Notes: generated by a model not told the origin, from the letters alone. A DNA stretch of 64,000 bases from Candidatus Phocaeicola excrementigallinarum (GCA_019120125.1 DWVR01000027.1:45398-109397); one strand, 5' to 3'. Numbered from the stretch's first letter, positions 15,464 to 25,398 are shown. Made by a program: numbers and translations.

Positions 15464-18400
15464 CTATTTTTTCCTGATGCGGAACAAAGCCGTATAGAAC
15501 AGCGGCAACAATATCAGCGTGATGATCGTACCTATGGTAAGTCCGCCCATGATGGTGACGGCCATGGAGCCATACATCGGGTCGGACACAAGCGGGATCA
15601 TGCCGACAATGGTGGTCAGCGAGGCCATCAGCACCGGACGCACACGCGAGACCGTAGCCTCGACCACCGAGTCATACGGGTCGCGGTGTTCCTCAATCTG
15701 CAGACGGTTGATCTCATCGACCAGCACAATCGCGTTTTTCACCATCATGCCGATCAGTCCCATCATACCGATAATCGCCATGAACGTGAACGGCTGGCGG
15801 AACAGAAGCAGGGACGGTGTGATTCCGCAGAACACGAAAGGAAAGCAGATCAGTATCAGAATCACTTTCTTCCAGTTGTTGAACAACAGAAGCAGGATAC
15901 CCAAAATCAGGAAAATGGTGAGCGGCACAAACTTCAGAAGGTTGGAGATGGCATCGTCACGAAGCTCGTCTTCTCCCACCCATCTCATCTGATAACCTTC
16001 GGGAAGCTGGATCGCATTGATTTCCTTCTCTATGGATGCCCTGACCTTCGCGGGGGTCCCGGCATACAAGTCCGTGTTGGGGTCACATTCGGCTTCGATG
16101 GCACGCCGTCCGTTCACCCTGTACACCACATCTTCCTCCCAGTCCATCCGGACCGGTTCCGACACACTGCTCAAAGGCACACTCCGGAAGAGCCCGTCCT
16201 GGATGTCGGCGGCATTCTTGCTTCCCGTCAGGATCCCTTCCATATCCTCGTCCGTAAGCCGCATGTTCATCATGCTCCACACGGGAATGTCATTCAAGTC
16301 CATGATCCGGCTTCCGTCCGCATTGCGCACCATCAGATTGACGGTCACCATCCGCTCCCGGTCGGCAAGTACGCCAACCGGCATTCCGTCTGTTGCGGCC
16401 AGAAGTGCATTGGCCACATCTCCTCGTTCAATTCCCGACCGGAGCGCGTCGGCACGCACATAATCCACCGCCAGCGACTTCGCGGAAGGCTTCCAGTTGT
16501 TCTGCACCGAATAAGGGTCGACATACGGACACCGGCGCATGATGTCTTCCGCCTGACGGCTCAAGTCCCTGAGCACGGCAGGGTCGGGACCCGAGAATTC
16601 CACTTCCACCGTATGTGATGTGGCGATGGAGAAATTGTATTTACGCATACGGATATATGCGTCGGGATAGCGTTGCCGCAACTCGTCACGAAGTCCGGGA
16701 AGAATTTTCATCACCGTGGCGTAATCCTTGCAGTCTATCATCAGCTCGCCATAACAGTCGCCTCCCGAAGTCATCGGACGTGCCAGGCAATAGTATGCCG
16801 GCGCGCTTCCCATACTGGCTGCCACGCGTTCCACTTCCGGTTTCTCCTGAAGCCAGGCGCTGATTTCAAGCAAGTCATGGCGCACACGGTCGGGGCTGGA
16901 CTGGGACGGCAGATAATATTCCACCACCAGCTGACGGTAGTCAAAGTCCGGAAAGAACAGGTTCTTGACTTTCGTCATGCCCCAAATACATACAAGCAGC
17001 ACAATCCCGGCAATGCCCAGGGTAAGTTTCCGGTGCCCGACCAGTATGTCAATCGTGCGGCGGACAAAACGATGCACGGGCGAATTCAGCACTTCTTCCT
17101 TCTTGCCCGCCTGCTTCCTGTCGCGCAAGGGAAGCCACGACTTGGCACAGACCGGAACCTGTATCAACGCCAATACCCAGCTCGCCAGCAGGCTGACACA
17201 AAGCACAAGGAAAAGATCGCGAGCATATTCTCCGGCAGAGTCCGGAGACAGATAAACCGATATGAAAGTTGACGCCGCAATGACGGTCGCCCCCAACAGA
17301 GGCAAGGCCGTATTCCGTCCGATACGGTAAAGATACGTCTTCGGTCCATACCCCCTCTGCTTGTCTATCAGAATGCCGTCCATGATGACAATCGCATTGT
17401 CCACCAGCATACCCATCGCCACAATGAACGCTCCCAAGGAGATGCGCTGCAAGGTTGTTCCGCAGACCAACAGGATAGGGAAGGATACGGCAATGGTCAG
17501 GATCAGTCCGAACCCGATGATGACACCGCTCCGGATTCCCATCGTAAAGACCAGCACAAGAATCACAATCGCCACAGACTCCACCAGATTGACCATGAAC
17601 GAGCTGATAGCTTCATCCACCTTGTCGGGCTGGAAGAAAATCTTTTCCGTCGCCATTCCTGCCGGCATCGACCTCATCACTTCGTCCAGCTTCGCGTCCA
17701 CCGCCTTACCCACATCGGGCACGATGGCATCCGCTTCCATCGCGATGCAAACGGCAAGGGCAGGTTTCCCGTTGATGAAGAATCCGTTGCGCTGCGGTTC
17801 CGAGAAGGCACGTTCCACCTGTGCCACATCGCCCAGACGCACCTGCTTCCCGTCGAACGTACCTATCAGCAACCGGCGGATATCCTCTTCATCCTTTACG
17901 GCTTCTCCCACACGTATATGCAGGCGGTCGCCCCCTGTCTGATAGTCACCGGAATTGACCGTTTTCCCCGCATTCTGCAATGCCATCATGATCTGCGTCG
18001 GGAGTACACCGTTACGGGCTATCTTTTCCTTTGAGAGCACAATGTTGATGACTTCATCCCTGTTGCCCACAATGTTGACACGCTTCACCCCCTTTACGTT
18101 CATCAGTTCACGCCGCAACATCCGGGCATACTGGTAGAGCTCGGGATACGAATACCCGTCGCCCGTGAAAGCGTAGAAGATGCCGTACACGTCCATCATG
18201 TCGTCCACCACCACCGGGTCATAGCATCCTTGGGGAAGACGCGGCTTCAGGTCGTTCACCTTACGTCTCAGCAAGTCGAAATGCTGTTCCAGATCCTCAA
18301 GTAGCACCGTCATCCGGAATTCGACCGTCAGCATGGCCATCCCGTTCTTGCATTCACTCTTTATTTTCTTCACGTCCGGAAGATTCCGCAACTCGTCCTC

Positions 18401-18601
18401 CATCAGTTGGACCACTTCCAGCTCCACCTGATGCGCTCCGGCTCCGGGATAGGGTACGACCACCATCGCCTGCTTCACCGCGACGGCCGGGTCTTCCAGT
18501 TTAGGCATCTGGATGAAAGACAAGACTCCCGCCAGAATGACGAACACCGCCAACGACCAGAACAGTGTCGGCCGTTTCATGAAAAACTCCGTTATTTTCA
18601 T
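15464..18601 (-). CDS. RND efflux transporter (inner-membrane pump)
   Basis: The 1045-aa protein has the RND arrangement: a first membrane helix after MKITEFFMKRPTLFW, large periplasmic loops, and two sets of six helices. The proton-relay region reads GMLVDNAIVIMDG, with one Asp where AcrB has two. The second half repeats the layout (GLIGMMVKNAIVLVDEINRL). This is the proton-driven pump of a tripartite system; substrates cannot be read from sequence. Its ATG overlaps the adaptor stop by one base, so the genes are coupled. Confidence 0.92.
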   Translation of the reverse strand: MKITEFFMKRPTLFWSLAVFVILAGVLSFIQMPKLEDPAVAVKQAMVVVPYPGAGAHQVELEVVQLMEDELRNLPDVKKIKSECKNGMAMLTVEFRMTVLLEDLEQHFDLLRRKVNDLKPRLPQGCYDPVVVDDMMDVYGIFYAFTGDGYSYPELYQYARMLRRELMNVKGVKRVNIVGNRDEVINIVLSKEKIARNGVLPTQIMMALQNAGKTVNSGDYQTGGDRLHIRVGEAVKDEEDIRRLLIGTFDGKQVRLGDVAQVERAFSEPQRNGFFINGKPALAVCIAMEADAIVPDVGKAVDAKLDEVMRSMPAGMATEKIFFQPDKVDEAISSFMVNLVESVAIVILVLVFTMGIRSGVIIGFGLILTIAVSFPILLVCGTTLQRISLGAFIVAMGMLVDNAIVIMDGILIDKQRGYGPKTYLYRIGRNTALPLLGATVIAASTFISVYLSPDSAGEYARDLFLVLCVSLLASWVLALIQVPVCAKSWLPLRDRKQAGKKEEVLNSPVHRFVRRTIDILVGHRKLTLGIAGIVLLVCIWGMTKVKNLFFPDFDYRQLVVEYYLPSQSSPDRVRHDLLEISAWLQEKPEVERVAASMGSAPAYYCLARPMTSGGDCYGELMIDCKDYATVMKILPGLRDELRQRYPDAYIRMRKYNFSIATSHTVEVEFSGPDPAVLRDLSRQAEDIMRRCPYVDPYSVQNNWKPSAKSLAVDYVRADALRSGIERGDVANALLAATDGMPVGVLADRERMVTVNLMVRNADGSRIMDLNDIPVWSMMNMRLTDEDMEGILTGSKNAADIQDGLFRSVPLSSVSEPVRMDWEEDVVYRVNGRRAIEAECDPNTDLYAGTPAKVRASIEKEINAIQLPEGYQMRWVGEDELRDDAISNLLKFVPLTIFLILGILLLLFNNWKKVILILICFPFVFCGITPSLLLFRQPFTFMAIIGMMGLIGMMVKNAIVLVDEINRLQIEEHRDPYDSVVEATVSRVRPVLMASLTTIVGMIPLVSDPMYGSMAVTIMGGLTIGTIITLILLPLFYTALFRIRKK

Positions 18602-19662
18602 CAGAGCAGTCCTCCCACATTCGTTTTTTTCGGTCCGTCCATCACGCCCACCTTCTCATTCTCCTGAAGCACGTTCACTCCGGCTCTGACCACCTGCTCG
18701 TCTCCCTTCAGTCCGGAAGAAATGACAGCCTGGCCCTTTCCGTCCATCCCCTGAAGACTGACCCGTACCTTATGCACCGTGGAGTCACCGGCCACTGTCC
18801 ATACATACACCTCATCCTTCTCTCTGACCACCGCATGGACAGGTAAGGTAAACACTCCCGCTTCTTCGTCCGATACCATCCGGATGCCGATTTCCGCATT
18901 CATGCCAGGCGTAAACTTGTCCGTCACCGGACTTCCGAAAGCCAGACACATCCGGTAGAGCTGCGTTCCGTCTGCTTTCGGAGTGATACTGAGAAGCTTC
19001 ATCGCCACCGTATCTTTCCCTTGGCCGGGATAGCAGAAAATTCCGTCAATCCTGTCCCTTTGCCGGTATAATTCCACCGGGATGTCCAACTCTACTTCCA
19101 GACGGTCCATGTCCAGCAAAGTCACGACAGGAGTGCCTGCATCCACCATCTCCGCCGGTTCAAAGTTCACACTCTGGATATATCCCGATACCGGCGCATG
19201 AAGCCGTGTATAGTCCAGTTTGTTGCGGTTCACCTGCAACTGCACCTTGAGTTGTCTCAGTCTCGCCACGGCCTTCTCGTAGTCATTGGCCGAGATGCTC
19301 TTGGCCTCGTAAAGCAGCTTCATCCGCTCCACCTCCTGTTCCAGCTGGTCGGCCTGCACCTGCAGTGCCTCCACGCCCAGCCGATAGTCGGCATCGTCGA
19401 GAACGGCTACCAGCTGGCCTTCACCCACACGGTCGCCCTCTTTCACATAGACCTGTCTTATCTGTCCGGGAGTCTTGAACCCCAGACTGATCTCACGCAT
19501 TTCCTTCACTGTTCCGGAAAACGACCTCACCGTTTCCGTGCCTGAAGGCAACGGTCGCACGCACATCACATGATGTACGGTCCTTTTTCCCGGCTTGTCG
19601 CCGCTACATCCGGCAAACAGACCGGCGGCGAGCATCATACCCAATACGATATAGCTTTTCAT
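18601..19662 (-). CDS. RND efflux periplasmic adaptor lipoprotein
   Basis: The 353-aa protein begins with a lipoprotein signal (LAAGLFAGC, Cys19). A split biotinyl-lipoyl domain (GFKTPGQIRQVYVKEGDRVGEGQLVAVLDD and RLHAPVSGYIQSV) surrounds a short coiled-coil hairpin (about 88-145), followed by beta-barrel and membrane-proximal domains. It links the RND pump to the TolC protein. First gene of the operon and divergent from an AraC-type regulator 170 bases away. Confidence 0.9.
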   Translation of the reverse strand: MKSYIVLGMMLAAGLFAGCSGDKPGKRTVHHVMCVRPLPSGTETVRSFSGTVKEMREISLGFKTPGQIRQVYVKEGDRVGEGQLVAVLDDADYRLGVEALQVQADQLEQEVERMKLLYEAKSISANDYEKAVARLRQLKVQLQVNRNKLDYTRLHAPVSGYIQSVNFEPAEMVDAGTPVVTLLDMDRLEVELDIPVELYRQRDRIDGIFCYPGQGKDTVAMKLLSITPKADGTQLYRMCLAFGSPVTDKFTPGMNAEIGIRMVSDEEAGVFTLPVHAVVREKDEVYVWTVAGDSTVHKVRVSLQGMDGKGQAVISSGLKGDEQVVRAGVNVLQENEKVGVMDGPKKTNVGGLL

Positions 19663-19799
19663 GAATATATTTTTTAATCTTTACAAATATCTGACTTTAA
19701 ATCATGATTTTCACGAGCCAAAGCACGGGAAAAACACTCAAAAGGACGGATTTTCTCTCAAATAAGCCTTATTGACGGATTAAATCGCTCTAAAAGGTG

Positions 19800-19807
19800 T
19801 ATATTTG
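19800..19807 (+). promoter_or_regulatory. -7 box (TATATTTG) for the AraC-type regulator
   Basis: TATATTTG matches TAnnTTTG and lies 25 bases before the ATG at 19833. A GTG in frame at 19797 would lie in the promoter and is not the start. Confidence 0.55.
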
Positions 19808-19832
19808 TCGTGCATATAAAGGCGACAGACCC

Positions 19833-20756
19833 ATGAGAAAACACATTCCACAGACATTCAACAAACTGGAGATGATGATGCTCCCCATCTCGGAACAGAC
19901 TCTGACATTCGAGGACGAACTGATGCTGACGGACAATTTCAACTCTCCACCCATCGAAGAAAAGGAAATAACCAGATTCATCCACAATGCCTATCCGTTC
20001 AAGGTGATGTTCAACATGATACAGATATGCACGAAAGGATACATGCGCATCCGATATAACCTGCAGGAATACGTGATCAGGGAAAACACGGTGGCCATCA
20101 TCCTTCCCAACTCCATCGGCGAATGTGTGGAAATCAGCAAGGACTTCCAGATGGCATTCATCACCTACAAAGAGGACAATTATCTGAACGGACACGACTC
20201 CGCATATCCGGCAGAATTCCGCAACAGACTTACCAGCCAGGCCGTCGCCTGCCTGCCGGACGGGAAAATGGAGGAACTGCTGACTCTTTACCGCATGATG
20301 CGGAAAAGGGTACGGGAGCCCCACACGGAGTTCACACGCGAAGCGCTGAAGGGGTTCATGCAGGTGATGCTGGCCGAATGCTATCAGGAACTTTCGGACA
20401 CGCTGGAAATAAAGGAAAGCAATTACAGGAAAAACAGGCAGAAATACCTTTTCGACAAGTTTCTGACACTGGTACAAAAAAATTATACCAGGGAAAGGAG
20501 TGTCACATTCTATGCGGACTTGATGTGTCTGACACCCAAATATCTGTCGCAAGCCATCTTCCAGGCCAGCGGGCGACATGCCGGAGAATGGATCAAGGAA
20601 TATGTGATTCTGGATGCCAAAACGCTGCTGAAGAACGGGAGATATACCGTCCAGCAGGTAAGCGACTTGCTGAATTTTGCCAACGCCTCTTTTTTCGGAA
20701 AATATTTCAAGGCCGCTACCGGATACTCGCCGAAAAAATACCAACTGTCAGTGTAG
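19833..20756 (+). CDS. AraC-family transcriptional regulator
   Basis: The 307-aa protein has a cupin-like N-terminal sensing domain and a C-terminal AraC DNA-binding domain with two helix-turn-helix units (VTFYADLMCLTPKYLSQAIFQASG and YTVQQVSDLLNFANASFFGKYFKAATGYSPKKYQ). It is divergent from the RND efflux operon and is the obvious candidate to control it, perhaps in response to a pump substrate. Start at ATG 19833 is fixed by the promoter position. Confidence 0.88.
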   Translation: MRKHIPQTFNKLEMMMLPISEQTLTFEDELMLTDNFNSPPIEEKEITRFIHNAYPFKVMFNMIQICTKGYMRIRYNLQEYVIRENTVAIILPNSIGECVEISKDFQMAFITYKEDNYLNGHDSAYPAEFRNRLTSQAVACLPDGKMEELLTLYRMMRKRVREPHTEFTREALKGFMQVMLAECYQELSDTLEIKESNYRKNRQKYLFDKFLTLVQKNYTRERSVTFYADLMCLTPKYLSQAIFQASGRHAGEWIKEYVILDAKTLLKNGRYTVQQVSDLLNFANASFFGKYFKAATGYSPKKYQLSV

Positions 20757-20877
20757 GGGTGTGTCGTAGCGCTTTTTCTGGGCGCACGGAGCAATGACCT
20801 GCGGAATTTGAATGAACGGCCGTGACGTAAGGATGAAAAAATATCCTTTGCGGAGGATGTACATTCCAAAAAAATTA

Positions 20878-20885
20878 TATTTTTG
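20878..20885 (+). promoter_or_regulatory. -7 box (TATTTTTG) upstream of the cytidylate-kinase-like gene
   Basis: TATTTTTG matches TAnnTTTG. It would give a leader of about 105 bases before the ATG at 20994, longer than at most genes here. No known leader RNA class was recognised. Confidence 0.5.
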
Positions 20886-20993
20886 CAATAAGACAATGTC
20901 TGGATTGAACGCCGGGATGTGGAAGGCGTGCTGACGGATGGTCCCTCCGCTCAATCCCCATTTATTTTGTACACATATTAATACCGATTCACT

Positions 20994-21623
20994 ATGAACG
21001 AGCACTATGTAATCAATCTGGGACGCCAGTTGGGAAGTGGCGGAAAGGAAATAGGAGAAAAACTGGCCAAGAGACTGGGCATCTCTTTCTACGACAAGGA
21101 ACTGATCAACCTCGCTTCCGAAGAAAGCGGGCTCTGCAAGGAATTCTTTGAGAAAGCCGATGAAAAAGCTTCACAAACCATATTGGGAGGACTTTTTGGT
21201 ACACGGTTCCCCTTCATCACGGAAGGTGCCTATCCGTATAACTCATACTTGAGCAATGACTCTTTGTTCAAGATCCAGAGTGACGTGATCCGCAAACTGG
21301 CCGCTGAGAAATCATGCCTGTTTGTGGGGCGGTGTGCGGACTATATCCTGCGCGAGCATCCGCGTTGCGCGAACGTGTTTGTATCCGCATCTCCCGAAGC
21401 ACGTATCGGGAGGCTGATGAAACTGCACAATATTACAGCCGACGAGGCCGAAGAACTGATGGAGAAAGCTGACAAGAAACGTTCGTCGTACTACAACTAC
21501 TACAGTTACAAGACGTGGGGAGCGGCCGCCACCTATCATCTCTGTATCGACTCATCGGTGCTGGGCATTGACGGAACAGTGGATTTCATCCAGCAGTTCG
21601 TCACGATGAAACTGAAGCTGTAA
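20994..21623 (+). CDS. Cytidylate kinase-like family protein
   Basis: The 209-aa protein belongs to the cytidylate-kinase-like family of P-loop NTPases. Its nucleotide loop reads GRQLGSGGKEIGEKLAKRLG (residues 11-30), a shape like GxxxSGGxxIG rather than a classic Walker A. The lid and base-binding regions (LFVGRCADYILREH, ASPEARIGRLMKLHNI, KKRSSYYNYYS) fit the family. It may phosphorylate a nucleoside monophosphate; the substrate of this branch is not established. It stands alone between its promoter and a bidirectional terminator. Confidence 0.85.
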   Translation: MNEHYVINLGRQLGSGGKEIGEKLAKRLGISFYDKELINLASEESGLCKEFFEKADEKASQTILGGLFGTRFPFITEGAYPYNSYLSNDSLFKIQSDVIRKLAAEKSCLFVGRCADYILREHPRCANVFVSASPEARIGRLMKLHNITADEAEELMEKADKKRSSYYNYYSYKTWGAAATYHLCIDSSVLGIDGTVDFIQQFVTMKLKL

Positions 21624-21635
21624 GAGGTTCTGAAA

Positions 21636-21685
21636 AAGAAAAAGAGAAGAGTATGTCAACTGTTTGGCATACTCTTCTCTTTTTT
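21636..21685. terminator. Bidirectional terminator between convergent genes
   Basis: AAAGAGAAGAGTATG (21641-21655) pairs perfectly with CATACTCTTCTCTTT (21668-21682), followed by TTTTTT on the plus strand and preceded by an A-rich run that gives a T tract on the minus strand. Confidence 0.85.
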
Positions 21686-21706
21686 CAAGATACCCGGAAC
21701 CGGGGG

Positions 21707-23245
21707 TTACAGCGGCATGTTGCCGTGTTTCTTCGGTGGATTGCTCTGGCTCTTGTTCTGAGTCATCTCCAGTGCCTGGATCAGCTTGAAGCGGGTATCC
21801 TTCGGAAGGATGATCTCATCGATATAGCCTTGCTCGGCCGCACGATACGGATTGGAGAACTTTTCCTTATAGTCTTCGATGGCCTGTGCCTTTTCTTCTG
21901 GAGTAGCCTTGCGGTAGAGAATGTTCACCGCTCCGTCAGCTCCCATCACCGCGATTTCGGCGGTAGGATAAGAGAAGTTCACATCAGCGCCGATCGGTTT
22001 GCTGTTCATCACGATATAGGCACCTCCATAGGCCTTGCGGGTGATGACCGTAATCTTGGGCACGGTGGCTTCGGCATACGCATACACGATTTTTGCCCCG
22101 TGACGGATGATTCCGTTGTGTTCCTGGGTGCATCCCGGAAGGAATCCCGGCACATCCTCAAACGTGATGATAGGAATGTTGAAGCAGTCGCAGAAACGGA
22201 TGAAGCGTGACGCCTTGTCAGACGCGTCGATGTCGAGCACTCCGGCCAGATAAGCGGGCTGGTTGGCCACAATACCAACCGAACGGCCTCCCAGACGTGC
22301 GAAGCCTACCACGATATTCTTGGCGAAATGTGACATCACCTCAAAGAAATACTGGTTGTCGACCACCGGTTCGATGATGTTCTTGATGTCATACGGCATG
22401 TTGGGGTCATCGGGAATCACCGACATGAGCGCCTCGTCGGCCCGGCGGATGTCATCCGTACAGGGAACGGTCGGAGCGTCCTCCATATTGTTTGAAGGCA
22501 AGAAACTCAGCAGCTCACGGATGCTCATCAGGGTCTCTTCTTCCGTGTCGCACAGGAAATGGGTGACACCGCTCTTGCTGCTGTGTGTATAGGCTCCCCC
22601 CAGTTCTTCCTTGTCCACTTCTTCATGAGTCACCGCCTTCACCACATCCGGTCCGGTAATGAACATGTGGCTCTTCTCCTTCACCATGAAGATGAAGTCG
22701 GTCAGTGCCGGCGAGTAGCATGCGCCACCCGCACATGGTCCGAGAATGGCTGAAATCTGTGGGATAACCCCTGAGGCGATAGTGTTCTGATAGAAGATGG
22801 AAGCGTATCCCGAGATGCTGCCTACACCTTCCTGAATGCGCGCACCGCCCGAGTCGTTCAGCGCGATGACCGGAGCGCCGTTCTTCAGCGCCAGCTCCTG
22901 CACCTTCACGATTTTTTTCGCGCCGGTCGCGCTCAGCGTACCTCCATACACAGTGAAGTCGTATGCATAGACATACACCAGACGTCCGTCAACCTTTCCA
23001 TATCCGCAGACGATGCCGTCGCCCGGAATATGCTTCTTGTCCATTCCGAAGTCCGTGCAATGATGAACCACGAACTTGTCGATTTCATTGAACGTGCCCT
23101 TGTCAAGCAGCATGTCAATGCGCTCGCGTGCCGTCATGTGGCCGTTGGCGTGCTGTTTTTCCACGCGATCCACACCGCCTCCCTGTGAAGCCAGCTTGTC
23201 CAGCTCCTCAAATTTCTTGTATTGCTCTTCTGCTGTCATAATCAT
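21707..23245 (-). CDS. Acyl-CoA carboxylase carboxyltransferase subunit (PccB/MmdA-like)
   Basis: The 512-aa protein has the two crotonase-type domains of biotin-dependent carboxyltransferases, with GGARIQEGVGSISGYASIF in the first and PGFLPGCTQEHNGIIRHGAK and KAYGGAYIVMNSK in the second. These bind the acyl-CoA and carboxybiotin. Closest families are propionyl-CoA carboxylase beta and methylmalonyl-CoA decarboxylase alpha. It is the third gene of an operon with biotin carboxylase and a biotin carrier; its start overlaps the carrier stop by four bases. No membrane decarboxylase subunit follows. The precise acyl-CoA is inferred, most likely propionyl-CoA/methylmalonyl-CoA. Confidence 0.88.
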   Translation of the reverse strand: MIMTAEEQYKKFEELDKLASQGGGVDRVEKQHANGHMTARERIDMLLDKGTFNEIDKFVVHHCTDFGMDKKHIPGDGIVCGYGKVDGRLVYVYAYDFTVYGGTLSATGAKKIVKVQELALKNGAPVIALNDSGGARIQEGVGSISGYASIFYQNTIASGVIPQISAILGPCAGGACYSPALTDFIFMVKEKSHMFITGPDVVKAVTHEEVDKEELGGAYTHSSKSGVTHFLCDTEEETLMSIRELLSFLPSNNMEDAPTVPCTDDIRRADEALMSVIPDDPNMPYDIKNIIEPVVDNQYFFEVMSHFAKNIVVGFARLGGRSVGIVANQPAYLAGVLDIDASDKASRFIRFCDCFNIPIITFEDVPGFLPGCTQEHNGIIRHGAKIVYAYAEATVPKITVITRKAYGGAYIVMNSKPIGADVNFSYPTAEIAVMGADGAVNILYRKATPEEKAQAIEDYKEKFSNPYRAAEQGYIDEIILPKDTRFKLIQALEMTQNKSQSNPPKKHGNMPL

Positions 23246-23763
23246 TCTTCGTCTTTATTTATCACATCCAGCGTCATGATGACCTGGTTGCTGTTTACTG
23301 AATCACCTTCGTTCACCAGAATCTCCTTCACCACACAAGGACTGTTCACCTTGTAGTTGCTCTGCATCTTCATTGCCTCGATGACGGCCACGATATCGCC
23401 GGCTTCCAGATGGTCGCCCACCTTCACCGGTATCTTCACGACCTTACCCGGCATCGGCGAGACAATCTTGTCCTGCTGCTTCTCGTCGCCGCCTTTGCGC
23501 ATGCGCAGATACTTGGCCTGTGAGTCGATGATGTCGATGTTGTATGACTGATAGTGTGCGTTCACCGTATAGCTCTTGCCGCCTTCCTTACGGATAAGTT
23601 CGGCATTGTATGACTTTCCGTTGTGGAGAATCGAGCAGCTTCCGTTTTCCGCCATCACGATGTCCACGTCATACGGGACCCCGTCGACGGTGAGCTGCAC
23701 CTTGTTGCCTTCCTTGCTGACCAACGTCACATCGGCCACTCTGTCACCAATATGTATTTCCAT
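23242..23763 (-). CDS. Biotin carboxyl carrier protein
   Basis: The 173-aa protein has a C-terminal biotinyl domain with the biotin-attachment motif EAMKMQSN (Lys at about residue 131) and the SPMPGKVVKIPVKVGDHLEAGD half that folds against it. The N-terminal 90 residues form a beta-rich domain found in carriers of acyl-CoA carboxylases. It shuttles carboxybiotin between the biotin carboxylase and the carboxyltransferase encoded on either side. Confidence 0.92.
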   Translation of the reverse strand: MEIHIGDRVADVTLVSKEGNKVQLTVDGVPYDVDIVMAENGSCSILHNGKSYNAELIRKEGGKSYTVNAHYQSYNIDIIDSQAKYLRMRKGGDEKQQDKIVSPMPGKVVKIPVKVGDHLEAGDIVAVIEAMKMQSNYKVNSPCVVKEILVNEGDSVNSNQVIMTLDVINKDEE

Positions 23764-23775
23764 AATTTCCTGTTT

Positions 23776-25287
23776 TTAGATTCTCAATACACCTTTCTTC
23801 AGACCGAATTCACGCCAGCGGCTGATCGGACGGTTATCTGAAGAAGCGGTCTTGTTTTCTTCCAGATTCATCAGATAGTCGATGTAGGCGGCAATCATCG
23901 CAATGTTCTCGGTGTCCTCTTCCTTGCGTCCCGCCCACTGGCGCAACATGTCCTGATGCTTCGGGATGAACAGCGTGTTGTAATGTCCCTCCACGAAATC
24001 GGGCACGTTCATGATGTGGCGCAGATAACCGATGTTGGTCTTCAGACCCGTAATCTTGTATTCGTAAAGCACGCGGCGCATACGTTCGATGGCGAACTGG
24101 CGGGTGGTGGCCCACACGATCAGCTTACCGATCATCGGGTCGTAATAGATAGGAATCTCATAGCTCTCGTACACGTAGCTGTCGATGCGCACACCGATAC
24201 CGTTCGGCTCAATCAGCTGGCGGATGACACCCGGCGAAGGCATGAAGTTGTTTTCGGAATCCTCCGCGCAGATACGGCATTCAATGGCATGTCCGCGCTG
24301 CTTCAGCTCTTCCTGCTTCAGATGGAGAGGTTCGTTGTTGGCGATGCGGAGCTGTTCCTTCACCAGGTCTACGCCCAGCACTTCTTCCGTGATGGGATGT
24401 TCCACCTGCAGGCGGGTATTCATTTCAAGGAAATAGAAATTGCGGTGTTTGTCGACCAGGAACTCGATGGTGCCGGCACCCTTATAATTGACGGCCTTCG
24501 CCGCAGCCACAGCCGCGGCCCCCATCTTCTGGCGCAGTTCGGGAGTCATAAAGGGAGAAGGGGTCTCTTCCACGATTTTCTGGTTACGGCGCTGGATGGA
24601 ACATTCGCGCTCGAACAGATGGATGGCGTTGCCATAGTGGTCGCCCAGAATCTGGAATTCGATGTGATGCGGTTCCTCCACAAATTTTTCCAGATAGACC
24701 GTATCGTCACCGAACGACGACATGGACTCCGAGCGTGCGGTATTGTAAGCCTCTTCCACTTCGTCTTCATTGTGGATCAGACGCATACCTTTTCCGCCAC
24801 CACCCATGGAGGCCTTCAGCATCACCGGATAGCCGATCTGGTTGCAGATTTCCTTTGCTTCCTCCACGCTTTTCAGCGGCTCTTCCGTGCCCGGCACCAC
24901 CGGTACTCCGGCCGCAATCATATGCTTGCGTGCGGAAATCTTGTCACCCATCGCATCCATCGTCTCCGGATCCGGTCCGATGAAAATGAAGCCTTCCTTC
25001 CGGCAACGGCGTGCGAACTCCGAGTTCTCCGACAAGAATCCGTAGCCCGGATGAATGGCATCCACTCCATGGCGTTTGGCGGCCATGATAATCTTATCGA
25101 TATTCAAATAACTTTCGCGTGATGCGGCCGGACCGATCAGGCAGGCTTCATCCGCATAAAGTACGTGGCGGGCCGTCCTGTCGGCCTCCGAGAACACTGC
25201 AACGGTGCGGATGCCCATCTCACGGCACGAACGCATTACGCGCACAGCGATCTCTCCACGGTTAGCGATCAATACTTTGTGTATCAT
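23776..25287 (-). CDS. Biotin carboxylase subunit
   Basis: The 503-aa ATP-grasp protein starts MIHKVLIANRGEIAVRVMRSCREMGI and carries the biotin-carboxylase signatures HPGYGFLSENSEFARRC, the Gly-rich loop MLKASMGGGGKGMRLI, the ATP-grasp metal site FLEMNTRLQVEHPITEEVLGVDLV and the C-terminal biotin carboxylase domain (GHAIECRICAED). It carboxylates biotin on the adjacent carrier at the cost of ATP. A C-terminal extension of about 50 residues beyond the E. coli AccC length is seen. Because it is the first gene of the operon, the complex should work as a carboxylase rather than a Na+-pumping decarboxylase. Confidence 0.92.
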   Translation of the reverse strand: MIHKVLIANRGEIAVRVMRSCREMGIRTVAVFSEADRTARHVLYADEACLIGPAASRESYLNIDKIIMAAKRHGVDAIHPGYGFLSENSEFARRCRKEGFIFIGPDPETMDAMGDKISARKHMIAAGVPVVPGTEEPLKSVEEAKEICNQIGYPVMLKASMGGGGKGMRLIHNEDEVEEAYNTARSESMSSFGDDTVYLEKFVEEPHHIEFQILGDHYGNAIHLFERECSIQRRNQKIVEETPSPFMTPELRQKMGAAAVAAAKAVNYKGAGTIEFLVDKHRNFYFLEMNTRLQVEHPITEEVLGVDLVKEQLRIANNEPLHLKQEELKQRGHAIECRICAEDSENNFMPSPGVIRQLIEPNGIGVRIDSYVYESYEIPIYYDPMIGKLIVWATTRQFAIERMRRVLYEYKITGLKTNIGYLRHIMNVPDFVEGHYNTLFIPKHQDMLRQWAGRKEEDTENIAMIAAYIDYLMNLEENKTASSDNRPISRWREFGLKKGVLRI

Positions 25288-25390
25288 GCTTTATGTTTTG
25301 GTTATTATTTCCGTTCTGACAACCCGGCCAACCTCTCTCGGCCGGTAGAGACACGTGATGAAAAGTCAGCACAACATCTCTAAATCTGTG

Positions 25391-25398
25391 CAAAAATA
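25391..25398 (-). promoter_or_regulatory. -7 box (TATTTTTG) of the carboxylase operon
   Basis: TATTTTTG on the minus strand gives a leader of about 100 bases before the ATG at 25287. The leader contains an inverted repeat CCGGCC...GGCCGG (about 25322-25344). The rest of 25288-25598 holds the men terminator and no gene that could be recognised. Confidence 0.5.

Noticed and set aside
14867..16618. 583-codon plus-strand frame opposite the TolC and RND genes
   Set aside because: It spans the junction of two well-supported minus-strand genes and is rich in His and Arg, as expected from the complement of these genes.
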